A stretch of DNA of 64,000 nucleotides, from NCBI GenBank assembly GCA_023410645.1, contig JAEYPQ010000065.1:1-64000 (forward strand), given 5' to 3'. This DNA comes from Bacillota bacterium. Lineage in GTDB: Bacteria > Bacillota > Clostridia > TANB77 > CAG-465. This document shows, piece by piece, positions 8,554 to 17,256 of the stretch (position 1 is its first letter; every line of letters begins with the position of its first letter). Both the position numbers and the translations under genes were made by a program. The notes under the pieces were generated by a model. It saw only the letters and a program-made list of their open reading frames with translations, did not search any database and was not told where the DNA came from.

Positions 8554-8979
8554 ATGGTAGGTATCGTAATAATTTTATTTTTCGTAATAACTGGTATTCT
8601 TACTGGACTTAATGTAGCAATACCATATTCTTACTCTCAGTACATAGCTGTTGCAATACTTGCATGTTTAGATTCAGTATTTGGAGCATTTTCAGCAAAT
8701 ATAGAAAAAAAGTTTAGAATGAATATATTTTTATCTGGGTTTTTCGGTAATGCATTAATTGCTATATTTTTAGTATTTGTTGGAATTAAACTAAATGTAG
8801 ATATTTATTTAGCAGTAGTAATAGTATTTAGTGGAAGATTATTAAATAACTTTACAATAATTAGACGCGAGTACTTGGTAAAATTTGATGAAAAAAATAT
8901 ATCAAAAGGTAAAGCAAAAAAGACTAAAAAAATTAAGGAAAAAGTTAATGAAGAAATAAAAGTAGATGAAGAAATTTAA
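8554..8979 (+). CDS. sbp: Small basic protein Sbp (DUF1290)
   Basis: 141 residues with three or four membrane helices and a Lys-rich cytoplasmic tail (about 105-141). The segment SQYIAVAILACLDSVFGAF is the family hallmark. DUF1290 proteins lie between ylxW and ftsA/ftsZ in Bacillus and many clostridia, with no defined biochemistry. It is the last gene of the operon. A terminator follows directly and ftsA/ftsZ are not adjacent here. Confidence 0.88.
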   Translation: MVGIVIILFFVITGILTGLNVAIPYSYSQYIAVAILACLDSVFGAFSANIEKKFRMNIFLSGFFGNALIAIFLVFVGIKLNVDIYLAVVIVFSGRLLNNFTIIRREYLVKFDEKNISKGKAKKTKKIKEKVNEEIKVDEEI

Positions 8980-9023
8980 AATTATGGATACCATTTATAA
9001 ACTTGGTATCCTTAATTTTTTAT
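8980..9023 (+). terminator. Terminator of the murE-sbp operon
   Basis: Arms 8980-8993 and 9004-9017 pair over 14 bp with one mismatch, followed by T5. Confidence 0.8.
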
Positions 9024-9055
9024 GTTTCAAAAAAGTCTAATAGGAGAATTATATA

Positions 9056-9949
9056 ATGTATAGTAAAAAAATAAAAAGATTCAAAAGAATATATATAGAA
9101 ATAACTAATATTTGCAATATGAATTGTAGTTTTTGTCCTAAAAGCACAAGATATAAAGAATATATGAGTTTAAATAATTTTGAAAATATATTAATTAAAA
9201 TAAAGGATTATACAGATTATATATATTTACATGTAAAAGGTGAGCCTCTAATGCATAATGAAATATCAGAAATATTGGATCTTTGTAAAAAATATAAATT
9301 AAGAGTCAATATTACAACAAACGGTACATTAATAAAAGAAAAAGAAGAAATATTGAAAAATAGTGATGCCATAAGACAAATAAATATATCTTTGCATAGC
9401 TTTGAAGATATTGAAAATATAAGTACTATGGAAAAATTATTTGGATGTATAAAATCAGCCAAATATATAAAAGATAATTCAAATATTATAATTGCATTTA
9501 GATTATGGAATATTAAAAATGATTATCTTGAATTAAGTGATTTAAATAAAATATGTATACAAAAGATTCAAGAGATATTTGAGGTAGATGATATTAATGA
9601 AAAATTAATATTAAATAATAATATAAGAATAAAAGATAAAGTATTTCTAAATATGGAATATCAGTTTGATTGGCCCAATATAGAAATAAATGATATAAGT
9701 GATTGTGGAAGTTGTTATGGATTAAGAGAACAAATTGCTATATTAGTTGATGGTACAATTGTTCCATGTTGTTTAGATAATAATGGTGATGTTAATCTTG
9801 GAAACATATTAAAAGAAAAGACTAATTTTGAGGATATTTTAAATAGTAAAAGAGTAGAAAACATTATACAAGGTTTTAAGAATAATAAACTTATTGAAGA
9901 TTTATGTAGAAGATGTGGATATATTAGGAAAAGTAAATTTAAGAAGTAA
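9056..9949 (+). CDS. Radical SAM protein with C-terminal SPASM-like domain
   Basis: 297 residues. The CxxxCxxC cluster motif is CNMNCSFC (about residues 17-24), and KGEPLMHNEI follows as the GEP-type motif of the SAM-binding site. The C-terminal third has CGSCYGL, then VPCCLDNNGDVNLGNI and CRRCGY, cysteines placed as in SPASM domains that hold extra Fe-S clusters. Relatives modify peptides or mature enzymes. No precursor peptide or partner is recognisable next to it, so the substrate is unknown. AGGAGAATT precedes the ATG. It is a single gene between two terminators. Confidence 0.85.
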   Translation: MYSKKIKRFKRIYIEITNICNMNCSFCPKSTRYKEYMSLNNFENILIKIKDYTDYIYLHVKGEPLMHNEISEILDLCKKYKLRVNITTNGTLIKEKEEILKNSDAIRQINISLHSFEDIENISTMEKLFGCIKSAKYIKDNSNIIIAFRLWNIKNDYLELSDLNKICIQKIQEIFEVDDINEKLILNNNIRIKDKVFLNMEYQFDWPNIEINDISDCGSCYGLREQIAILVDGTIVPCCLDNNGDVNLGNILKEKTNFEDILNSKRVENIIQGFKNNKLIEDLCRRCGYIRKSKFKK

Positions 9950-9983
9950 ATATAGCAATATGATTAATCTAATATAAAACATA

Positions 9984-10024
9984 AAGTAGGTTATGAAATT
10001 ATTTTTCATAACCTACTTCATATT
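9984..10024 (+). terminator. Terminator after the radical SAM gene
   Basis: 15-bp perfect arms 9984-9998 and 10004-10018, T-rich tail. Confidence 0.75.
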
Positions 10025-10130
10025 TTTTCTTAAATTTTATCATTACATATTGGAAAAGTCAATAACAATTTTATTCATAAAACTACGTATTATTAATATA
10101 AATGTAATATATAGGAAAGAAGGTTATTAT

Positions 10131-10490
10131 ATGTTAAAAATAAAAAGATACACATTAAGTCTTGTAATTTCTTTTATTATTGCAGCTATATTTTTAAGTT
10201 TATCAGCAGTGCTTTTTACATATACTAATATAAATGATAGATATTTAGATTCATTTGTATTTGGAATTGTTACAATTTCAGTTTTAGTAGGTTCATTATT
10301 GCTATGCAGGAGATTCAAAGAAAAGGGACTTTTATATGGAGCTAGCTTTGGATTAATATATTGTCTTATAATTTACTTATTTAATGTATTAGCATTTAAT
10401 GGATTTTTTGTATCAAATGCACTTGGAATATATTTTTCCATATGTATACTTTCTGGTATGATTGGTGGAATTGTTGGAGTAAATGTATAA
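10131..10490 (+). CDS. TIGR04086-type small membrane protein
   Basis: 119 residues with four predicted helices. It has the short motif RRFKEKGLLYG between helices 2 and 3, which matches the TIGR04086 family of Firmicutes membrane proteins of unknown role. I start it at ATG 10131, preceded by AGGAAAGAAGG. The frame is open farther upstream to 9993, but that would run through the terminator hairpin of the previous gene. spoIVB follows 17 bases later and is probably co-transcribed. Confidence 0.75.
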   Translation: MLKIKRYTLSLVISFIIAAIFLSLSAVLFTYTNINDRYLDSFVFGIVTISVLVGSLLLCRRFKEKGLLYGASFGLIYCLIIYLFNVLAFNGFFVSNALGIYFSICILSGMIGGIVGVNV

Positions 10491-10507
10491 CTTTTGGAGT
10501 AATTTAA

Positions 10508-11593
10508 ATGATAAAAAAAATAAACAAAATCTTTTATAATTTAAAAGAATATATGAAAAAAATAAATAGAAGGAAATTAATTACTTCTGTTTTTTGTATA
10601 ATGCTTTTAATATTTGCATATTGCTTACTTAATTACAGGAATCTTGTTGAAGTGTACAGCTTGCAAAAAGAAGTATCGGCAAGAGTTGAAGATATGGATA
10701 TTGTTATAGGTGGAGAAGCGGTTGGAATTAAACTTTTAGCAACTGGTGTACTTGTAATGGGAATAGATAGAACTGATACAACTTTAAAAATTGGTGATGT
10801 AATATTAGAAGCAAATTCAAAAAAAGTAGAATCAAATTCAGAATTAATTGAGGTTGCACAAGAATCGAGTGGTGATCCTATTAATTTAAAAATCGATAGA
10901 CAAGGCCAAACTCTGAACACTACTATTACGCCTAATAAGGATGAAGTAAGTGGTGAATACAAACTTGCACTATGGGTAAAAGACAGTAGCGCAGGAGTTG
11001 GTACTATTACTTTTTATGATAAAAGAACAAATAAGTTTGCTGCTCTTGGGCATGGAGTAACAGAGACAAAGGAAAATTATATATTACCAATTACTGCTGG
11101 TGGACTTACAAAAACTAATATTTATTCTATAAAAAAAGGTATAAGTAAAATACCTGGTGAATTAAAAGGAGTAGTTAGTAACGAAGTAATAGGTGATATA
11201 GCTGGGAACACTGATAAAGGTATATATGGTGTATTCTCAGATAAGTCATACTATAATGACAAAAAAGAGATAGAAATTCTACCTAAGTCAAAAGTTAAAG
11301 AAGGAGATGCAAGTATATTTTGTACCTTAGATGATAATGTTGTAGGAGAATATTCAATAAAAATTGAAAAGGTTCTTCTTACTTCTACTGGAAATAAAAA
11401 TATGATTATAAAAATAACTGATGAAAATTTAATAAATAAGACTGGTGGAATAGTTCAAGGAATGAGCGGTAGTCCAATTGTACAAAATGGAAAACTAGTT
11501 GGTGCAGTTACACATGTTTTTTTAAATGATCCAACACGAGGATATGGTGTTTTTATTGAAAATATGATTGATGATATGAGTAGTATTAATTAA
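10508..11593 (+). CDS. spoIVB: SpoIVB sporulation peptidase (S55)
   Basis: 361 residues: N-terminal membrane anchor (about 24-42), a PDZ domain (about 65-140) and an S55 serine peptidase domain. ALGHGVTE carries the catalytic His and GMSGSPIVQNGKLVGAVTH the Ser. In Bacillus SpoIVB is made in the forespore and triggers sigma-K processing through SpoIVFA. Its presence suggests the organism sporulates or recently did. In Bacillus and many clostridia spo0A follows spoIVB. Here a GyrI-like gene follows after a terminator. The start has only a weak upstream site (GGAGT). Confidence 0.92.
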   Translation: MIKKINKIFYNLKEYMKKINRRKLITSVFCIMLLIFAYCLLNYRNLVEVYSLQKEVSARVEDMDIVIGGEAVGIKLLATGVLVMGIDRTDTTLKIGDVILEANSKKVESNSELIEVAQESSGDPINLKIDRQGQTLNTTITPNKDEVSGEYKLALWVKDSSAGVGTITFYDKRTNKFAALGHGVTETKENYILPITAGGLTKTNIYSIKKGISKIPGELKGVVSNEVIGDIAGNTDKGIYGVFSDKSYYNDKKEIEILPKSKVKEGDASIFCTLDDNVVGEYSIKIEKVLLTSTGNKNMIIKITDENLINKTGGIVQGMSGSPIVQNGKLVGAVTHVFLNDPTRGYGVFIENMIDDMSSIN

Positions 11594-11611
11594 TTTAATA
11601 CTACTTTTTTG
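11579..11611 (+). terminator. Terminator after spoIVB
   Basis: AGTAGTATTA (11579-11588) pairs with TAATACTACT (11596-11605), then T6. The stem overlaps the last codons of spoIVB. Confidence 0.8.
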
Positions 11612-11698
11612 TAGCAAACATTATAAAAAATGTTTCTAATAACTTGAAAATTTATAAGAAATTGAATATAATTAATTTTAATACGTGGAGGTATTAAA

Positions 11699-12355
11699 AT
11701 GGAAAAGTTTGATTATAAAAAAGAATATAAAGATTTATATATGCCAAAAACAATTCCTATGATTATTGATGTTTCCAAAATGACTTTTATTATGGTAGAT
11801 GGTAAAGGAAATCCAAATGATATAGATGGTGAATATCAAAAAGCTATGGAAATTTTATATGGTCTTTCTTATACTATAAAAATGAGTAAAATGAGTGGTA
11901 AACAACCAGAAGGATATTTTGAGTATGTAGTTCCACCACTTGAAGGATTCTGGTGGCTTGAAAATGATGAAAATCCTATATATGAAATAAAAGATAAAAA
12001 TAAATTTGAATGGACTTCTATGATAAGGCAACCAGAATTTGTAACTAAGGAAGTATTTGAAAATGCAGTTAATGAATTGGGTAAGAAGAAACCAGGACTT
12101 GATTTATCTATTGCAAGATTAGAAGAATTTGAAGAAGGTAAATGTGCACAAGTAATGCATCTTGGATCATACGATAGTGAAGGCGAGACAATAAAAAAAT
12201 TAGATAAATATATTACTGATATGGGGTATGAAAAGGCTATCTCTGATAAATTAAGTACAGGTCAAATTAGAAGACATCATGAAATATATCTTGGAGATCC
12301 AAGGAAAACATCTCCTGAAAAATTAAAGACAGTTATAAGACATCCTATAAAATAA
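11699..12355 (+). CDS. GyrI-like small-molecule binding domain protein
   Basis: 218 residues, soluble. The stretches FIMVDGKGNPND, YEYVVPPLEGFWW and the late QVMHLGSYDSEGETIKKL match stand-alone GyrI-like proteins (SBM duplication fold) that bind small molecules or inhibit gyrase. The specific ligand cannot be read from sequence. GTGGAGGT lies 8 bases before the ATG. It is a single gene with a promoter-rich AT stretch before it. Confidence 0.8.
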   Translation: MEKFDYKKEYKDLYMPKTIPMIIDVSKMTFIMVDGKGNPNDIDGEYQKAMEILYGLSYTIKMSKMSGKQPEGYFEYVVPPLEGFWWLENDENPIYEIKDKNKFEWTSMIRQPEFVTKEVFENAVNELGKKKPGLDLSIARLEEFEEGKCAQVMHLGSYDSEGETIKKLDKYITDMGYEKAISDKLSTGQIRRHHEIYLGDPRKTSPEKLKTVIRHPIK

Positions 12356-12377
12356 TTATAAATACTAAATTTTTCTC

Positions 12378-12406
12378 TTGACATTTCTTATAAAATGTTG
12401 TAATAT
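12378..12406 (+). promoter_or_regulatory. Promoter of the 12462 gene
   Basis: TTGACA 12378-12383, 17-bp spacer, TAATAT 12401-12406. Confidence 0.7.
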
Positions 12407-12461
12407 TACTACACATTAAAACACAAATATTTATTTTAATAAAAATAAAAGGAGATAAGTA

Positions 12462-12815
12462 ATGATAACAGCAGAGGAAATTTCTAGAAAATTTAAAAAT
12501 GAGTATGATGAAATATTTTTAGTTACTAACCAACTTGATACAATTAGAGATTTATTTCGTGATAATGAATTTTTAAAAGGAAAAGATAACACAATGTTTG
12601 AATTTACTTTCAAAACGTATATTGAACGTGATAATAATATTAAAGAAAGTATTGGATTTTCTAAAAGAGCATATAAAAGATATTTTTTAGAAGATAAAGG
12701 TTTCGATGAATATTACAGATTAGTATTGGCAAATGTAAGAATAATAGAATTTGAGTTTTTTGAATTATTTTTAGGAAAGAAGGATAATAAAAAATACCTA
12801 ATCATAAGAAAATGA
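12462..12815 (+). CDS. Small protein of unknown function (117 aa)
   Basis: Starts MITAEEISRKFKNEYDEIFL. It is charged, mostly helical in appearance, with no signal peptide or membrane segment and no motif I recognise. The gene is well supported: it has its own TTGACA/TAATAT promoter, an AAGGAGAT ribosome site 7 bases before the ATG, and a hairpin terminator immediately after the stop. It is monocistronic. A role in regulation is possible from its size but nothing in the sequence shows it. Confidence 0.7.
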   Translation: MITAEEISRKFKNEYDEIFLVTNQLDTIRDLFRDNEFLKGKDNTMFEFTFKTYIERDNNIKESIGFSKRAYKRYFLEDKGFDEYYRLVLANVRIIEFEFFELFLGKKDNKKYLIIRK

Positions 12816-12819
12816 ATTT

Positions 12820-12850
12820 AAGAGTCATAGGAATTCCTGTGACTCTTATT
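12820..12850 (+). terminator. Terminator after the 12462 gene
   Basis: 12-bp arms 12820-12831 and 12836-12847 with one G-T pair and AATT loop. Confidence 0.65.
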
Positions 12851-12871
12851 ATGCCAAAGCCTGCAATTTAC

Positions 12872-12900
12872 TTGACATAAAATATAAATAGGTGTATAAT
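12872..12900 (+). promoter_or_regulatory. Consensus promoter of the 12956 gene
   Basis: TTGACA 12872-12877, 17-bp spacer, TATAAT 12895-12900. Confidence 0.8.
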
Positions 12901-12955
12901 AATGAAGTAAATAATTAATTCTTATAATTCACTTTATATTAGGGGGGAAACTTTT

Positions 12956-13198
12956 ATGATAAGAGGATTATCATATAATGATCTAATCAAAAATATAATA
13001 ACTTTTGATACTGAGGCTCTTATTTCAATAAAAATAAGAGCAATACGGTATAATAAAGTTAATGACGTTTTAAAAGAAAGTTATTTTCTTTTGGGCCGCA
13101 TTAAAGGATCACGATATTATATTTTAAATTCAGTAGATGTTTTAAAAGTTTTAAGAAAATATAAAGTTTTTGAATTACAAATAGAATCCATCAATTAG
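12956..13198 (+). CDS. Small protein of unknown function (80 aa)
   Basis: Starts MIRGLSYNDLIKNIITFDTE. It is basic and soluble, with no recognisable domain. The first 65 residues look like alternating beta strands and helices. Support comes from a perfect TTGACA/TATAAT promoter, AGGGGGG 9 bases before the ATG, and a terminator on its stop codon. It uses a CGG arginine codon at 13046, rare in this window. The gene may belong with the 12462 gene as a pair of small single-gene units. Confidence 0.65.
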   Translation: MIRGLSYNDLIKNIITFDTEALISIKIRAIRYNKVNDVLKESYFLLGRIKGSRYYILNSVDVLKVLRKYKVFELQIESIN

Positions 13199-13213
13199 TG
13201 ATGGATTTTTTTT
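13185..13213 (+). terminator. Terminator after the 12956 gene
   Basis: AATCCATCA (13185-13193) pairs with TGATGGATT (13199-13207), then T-run. Confidence 0.75.
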
Positions 13214-13271
13214 TGTTTATTTGAAATAAATCAAAAAATATATGCATATAATCAAATAAGGAGACTGAGTA

Positions 13272-14439
13272 ATGAAAAATACTATTTTTTTTACTAAACA
13301 ATTTAAAATATGCATATATTTACTCTTTATATTTTTTTGCTTTAATAATATATTTGCAGATACAAATAAGCAATTTGTTAATATTACATCACCATCAGCA
13401 GTTGTAATAGATAGTGAAAGTGGTAGAGTATTATTTGAGAAAAATGCTGATGATAAAAGAAAAATTGCATCATTAACTAAAATGATGACTTCTATTTTAC
13501 TTGTTGAAAACTGCAAAATGGATGAAATGATTGAAATTCCAGCAGCAGCTACTTGGATAGGTGGATCAGAAGTGGGATTAAAAAAAGGTGATAAGGTGAG
13601 TGCCAAAAGTTTACTTTATGGAATGTTGCTACCTTCACGGTAATGATTGTGCATACACAGTTGGTCTTCATCTTGGAGGTACAATAGAGGAATTTGCAAA
13701 GATGATGAATAAAAAGGCAAAAGAAATTGGAGCACTTAATACTAACTTTACAAATCCCCATGGGCTTGATGATGGTGATAATTATTCCACTGCTAAAGAT
13801 ATGGCTTTAATAACAAGATATGCTTTAAGAAATAAGTATATTGATGAAGCTGTTAGAACAAAAAGTACAACAATAAATTTTGGTTCATTTTCTAAATTAT
13901 TAACAAATACAAATGCATTATTAAGAACATATCCAAATGCAGATGGTGGAAAAACTGGTTTTACAAATGGTGCAAATAGATGCCTAATTGCGTCAGCGAC
14001 AGTTAATAATTCAAGATATATAACTGTTGTTCTAGGTGCTGAGACTACTGAAAAAAGATTTGGAGAAGCAAGACAAATACTAGAGGAATCTTTTAAAAGG
14101 TATATAAAAATGGATGTTTCAAATTATCTTAATTTTTATATAAAAATACCAGTATATAAAGGAAATATTGATTACTATGAAAGACAAATAAGTGATACGC
14201 TTTCATTGCCATTAACACAAGAGGAATATGATGGTGTATATGTAAAGCAAGATATAATATCTAATATTACACCCCCTATGAATGTTGGAGCTAAAATAGG
14301 CGATATTAAAGTATATATAGGCGATGAAGTAATATATGAAAAAGAAGTTTTCCTAGAAGAAAATATATATAAAAAGGGAGTTATGGATTACATTAAAGAT
14401 GGTATACAAAATATGTTTAATGAAAGAACAAGATTTTAA
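13272..14439 (+). pseudogene. D-alanyl-D-alanine carboxypeptidase (DacF/PBP5 type) split by a +1 frameshift
   Basis: The protein reads in two frames: 13272-13637, then 13639-14439, about 388 residues in total. It has a signal peptide ending near residue 29 and the SxxK motif SLTK at 67-70. The SGN motif and KTG (GGKTGFT) lie downstream. One extra C at 13638 turns TCA GGT AAT (Ser-Gly-Asn) into TCA CGG TAA, so the upstream frame stops exactly inside the catalytic SGN motif. No good ribosome site precedes the second part. The enzyme trims D-Ala from peptidoglycan peptides on the outer membrane face. It could be a true mutation, a base-calling error, or +1 recoding at the CGG codon. Everything else in the gene is well preserved. 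Confidence 0.85.
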
Positions 14440-14448
14440 TAAAATAAG

Positions 14449-14480
14449 AATATCAGCATGTTACATGTTGATATTTTCTT
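14449..14480 (+). terminator. Terminator after the carboxypeptidase
   Basis: 13-bp arms 14449-14461 and 14463-14475 (one G-T pair), T-rich tail. Confidence 0.65.
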
Positions 14481-14530
14481 TTATTTGAGATATAATCAAA
14501 TAAAAGAAAAATGTCAAAATGAGGTGTAAT

Positions 14531-15592
14531 ATGTCAAAGAAATTTTTAACACATAAAATGATGCAATATATAGAATCTATAATATATATACTTACAATAA
14601 TTATTGTAATATTTGCAAATACATATGGACCAGTGTATATAAAAATGTTTCCAGTATTATTTTTACTTGGAATATTTGGAAAGTTAGTATTTGGTAGACC
14701 AGTAGTCACTTCCATATTCGGTACATCGATATCACTATGTATCATATATATGAGAGGAAATACTAGCGTATTAGAAAATATAGTTGCAAGTATTAGCACT
14801 GGAGTAAGTATTGCACTTGGAGAATTTCTGGGTGACTATTTAAAAATCATATATAAAAAATTACAACATAATAAACATGTTTCTAAGAAAAAAGTAAGAA
14901 GAGCATATATTTATTCTGGGATTTTAATTATTGTATCATTTATTTTACATGATTTTATAAATGGTAATGTTTTTACGTATATTAAATGTAAAGAAAAATT
15001 ATATAGTTATTTAAGTTCAACTTATGGAAGTGAGGTAAAGTTTGATATAGTTAGTGCAAAATATAATTTTCTAAACAATCAAAGTTATACTTTAAAGGTG
15101 AAAAATAATGAATATAATATGATTAACAGATTCGTTATATATTTAAATGATTCTTCTATAATACAAGATGGGTATAAAGACAGCATTATAGCAAAAGATA
15201 ATGTTAAGCTTGAAAAAGATCTTACTCAATATGTAAATAACGTGGAAAATAATATTATTGATAATAATAAAACAAAGATATCAGCAGAATATGTTGACTT
15301 AGATAATATAAAAGTAACAATTACACAAAATATAGATGAATTAAATGAAGAAAAGATAATAGACTCTTCAAAGAATATTGATTCTATAATTAAAGAATTA
15401 AATGATTTTAAGTATTATGATAAGATAAAGCAAGTGTACATATCAGTAAATAACAATAATAATAAAACTGATAATGTATCTTCAATAATAGATTTAAACA
15501 AATATATTGAATATCTAAATCAAAACAAAGATGAATCATATAAATATATCGAAAATTCATTAAGTTTTGAATATATTGAAGAGATAATGTAA
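14531..15592 (+). CDS. Multi-pass membrane protein with large C-terminal domain, function unknown
   Basis: 353 residues. Five predicted helices lie in the first 145 residues (about 14-34, 39-56, 60-76, 84-104, 124-143). The remaining ~200 residues are soluble, Asn/Lys/Asp-rich and beta-like, probably outside the cell. No family recognised. I start it at ATG 14531, since GAGGTG at 14521-14526 is then correctly spaced. An in-frame ATG at 14519 lies on that site. The next gene, a membrane-anchored zincin, starts 13 bases after the stop, so the two likely work together. Confidence 0.75.
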   Translation: MSKKFLTHKMMQYIESIIYILTIIIVIFANTYGPVYIKMFPVLFLLGIFGKLVFGRPVVTSIFGTSISLCIIYMRGNTSVLENIVASISTGVSIALGEFLGDYLKIIYKKLQHNKHVSKKKVRRAYIYSGILIIVSFILHDFINGNVFTYIKCKEKLYSYLSSTYGSEVKFDIVSAKYNFLNNQSYTLKVKNNEYNMINRFVIYLNDSSIIQDGYKDSIIAKDNVKLEKDLTQYVNNVENNIIDNNKTKISAEYVDLDNIKVTITQNIDELNEEKIIDSSKNIDSIIKELNDFKYYDKIKQVYISVNNNNNKTDNVSSIIDLNKYIEYLNQNKDESYKYIENSLSFEYIEEIM

Positions 15593-15605
15593 AACGGAGG
15601 GAAAA

Positions 15606-16472
15606 ATGACACACGAAGTACCAAGGAGAAGACTATCGTTAATTACAGATTTAATTATATTTTTAATTCTTACATCTTTATTACTTGTAATATTAAAGGC
15701 TTTTAATGTGCCATATGAATTAGCAAGTGAAGATGAGCAAGTTACTCCATTAATATCAGATACTACGGAAAATGTAATTGATGAAAATAGTATGTATATT
15801 ACCAAAATAAACAATGAATATGGGATTAAAGTACAATATGGTGAAGATGTAGAAAGTTTTACTAATAAAGTAAATGCTACAAGTCAAGAAAATATATACA
15901 TATTGAACAATAACTTAAAAAACATTTATGAGGCATTGAAAAAATATCCTGAGGATTTATTCAAAATATTTAAAAGTGGGGATTATCCAATGTATATTAT
16001 AATAGTAGATTCTTTTCAAAACGATAATATAGCACTTGCTTCAAGGAATAAGTTAAATGAATTTAGAATGTATATATCAAATAACTCAAAATTTGAAAGA
16101 GCATTTCATCATGAAATGTTCCATATAATTGAGTATTATATGACTTTGCATAATAGTAATACATTTGTTGACTGGGATAATTTAAATCCTATTGATTTCA
16201 ATTATAATTCAGATACAAGTAAACTTAACAAAAAATATGTTTATGACGATACAAATTATGATAAAGACAATACATATTTTGTTACAAGGTATTCTAAGGC
16301 AACAGAAAAAGAAGATAGAGCAGAAATATTTGCTGAGTTGATGACAATGAGTAAAAAGGCTATATATTTGAATGATGGAGATAAGTTAAAACTAAAAGCA
16401 GATGAGATAATAAATACTTTGACTATGAATATAACAAGTGAGGATTTTTATTGTACAAGATTTTTTAAATAA
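15606..16472 (+). CDS. Membrane-anchored putative zinc metallopeptidase
   Basis: 288 residues: one N-terminal membrane helix (about 13-31) and an outer domain with HEMFH at residues 169-173 (HExxH zinc motif). EDRAEIFAEL near 236-245 probably supplies the third zinc ligand. This arrangement is that of gluzincin-like peptidases. The rest does not match a named family I know. ACGGAGGG precedes the ATG. Co-transcribed with the multi-pass membrane protein before it. Likely substrates are cell-envelope proteins or peptides, by inference only. Confidence 0.7.
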   Translation: MTHEVPRRRLSLITDLIIFLILTSLLLVILKAFNVPYELASEDEQVTPLISDTTENVIDENSMYITKINNEYGIKVQYGEDVESFTNKVNATSQENIYILNNNLKNIYEALKKYPEDLFKIFKSGDYPMYIIIVDSFQNDNIALASRNKLNEFRMYISNNSKFERAFHHEMFHIIEYYMTLHNSNTFVDWDNLNPIDFNYNSDTSKLNKKYVYDDTNYDKDNTYFVTRYSKATEKEDRAEIFAELMTMSKKAIYLNDGDKLKLKADEIINTLTMNITSEDFYCTRFFK

Positions 16473-16484
16473 GGGGAATAAAAT

Positions 16485-16745
16485 ATGAAAAGAGAACTTA
16501 AGATAGGAAAATATACACATTTTAAAGGAAAAGATAAATTATATCAAGTAATAGGGGAAGCTGTTCATTCTGAAACAGGAGAAAGATTAGTTATATATAA
16601 AGCGTTATATGATAGTAAAGAATTCTCTTATGGGCAATTATTTGCACGACCAAAAGAAATGTTTTTAGAAGAGGTACCACCTGAAAAAGAAAATCCAACT
16701 GGTCAAAAATACAGGTTTGAATATATAGAAGAGGGAAACAATTAA
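16485..16745 (+). CDS. DUF1653 family protein
   Basis: 86 residues. GKYTHFKGKDKLYQVIGEA, HSETGERLVIYKALY and ARPKEMFLEEV are the typical blocks of DUF1653, a small SH3-like family of unknown function. The stop codon is followed after one base by the GNAT gene's ATG, so these two are translationally close. AGGGGA precedes the ATG. Confidence 0.85.
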   Translation: MKRELKIGKYTHFKGKDKLYQVIGEAVHSETGERLVIYKALYDSKEFSYGQLFARPKEMFLEEVPPEKENPTGQKYRFEYIEEGNN

Positions 16746-16746
16746 T

Positions 16747-17199
16747 ATGATACAAGAAAATGTATTAACAGAAGAATTGAAAGAAATATTTGATAATAAC
16801 AATAAAGAATATGTTTCAGATAAGAAGGCAATTTATACTGATATGTTAAAAGTAGTCTATGTTGAAAATAATCATGCACTCGGATATGCAGTAGTATATG
16901 AAGGAAATGATTTCCTAGAGAAAGAAAAATTTATGGTAAATGTTCAAGACATACCTAAAGATTCAGTTTATATATGGCAGATTGTAACTAAAAAAGGATA
17001 TGAGGGAAGAGGTATTGCAACAGAAATAATAACTTATATAACTAACAAGTTTGAAAATCGTAATATATATAGTTGTGTTGATGTAACTAATATACCATCG
17101 CTTAAGTGTCATGAAAAATGTGGATTTAGTATAATATGTAGCTTTGAGGATGATTATTATAGAAAAAGAGATAAACTATATATTTTGTTAAAGGATTAG
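16747..17199 (+). CDS. GNAT family N-acetyltransferase
   Basis: 150 residues. The acetyl-CoA loop is KKGYEGRGIATEIITYI (Q/RxxGxG/A type), followed by the beta-strand and VTNIPSLKCHEKCGF as motif B. It transfers an acetyl group from acetyl-CoA to an amine. The substrate is not deducible. Last gene of the run from 14531. It converges on porB with a shared palindromic terminator. Confidence 0.85.
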   Translation: MIQENVLTEELKEIFDNNNKEYVSDKKAIYTDMLKVVYVENNHALGYAVVYEGNDFLEKEKFMVNVQDIPKDSVYIWQIVTKKGYEGRGIATEIITYITNKFENRNIYSCVDVTNIPSLKCHEKCGFSIICSFEDDYYRKRDKLYILLKD

Positions 17200-17201
17200 A
17201 T

Positions 17202-17235
17202 AAATAAAAAAGAGCTTTAAAGCTCTTTTTTATTT
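17202..17235. terminator. Bidirectional terminator between the GNAT gene and porB
   Basis: A perfect 34-bp palindrome with GAGC/GCTC stem core, A-run on one side and T-run on the other. It serves both convergent units. Confidence 0.85.
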
Positions 17236-17256
17236 ATTTTATACAAGATTAATAAA

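Noticed and set aside
9993..10130. Upstream extension of the TIGR04086 gene
   Set aside because: It begins inside the terminator hairpin of the previous gene.
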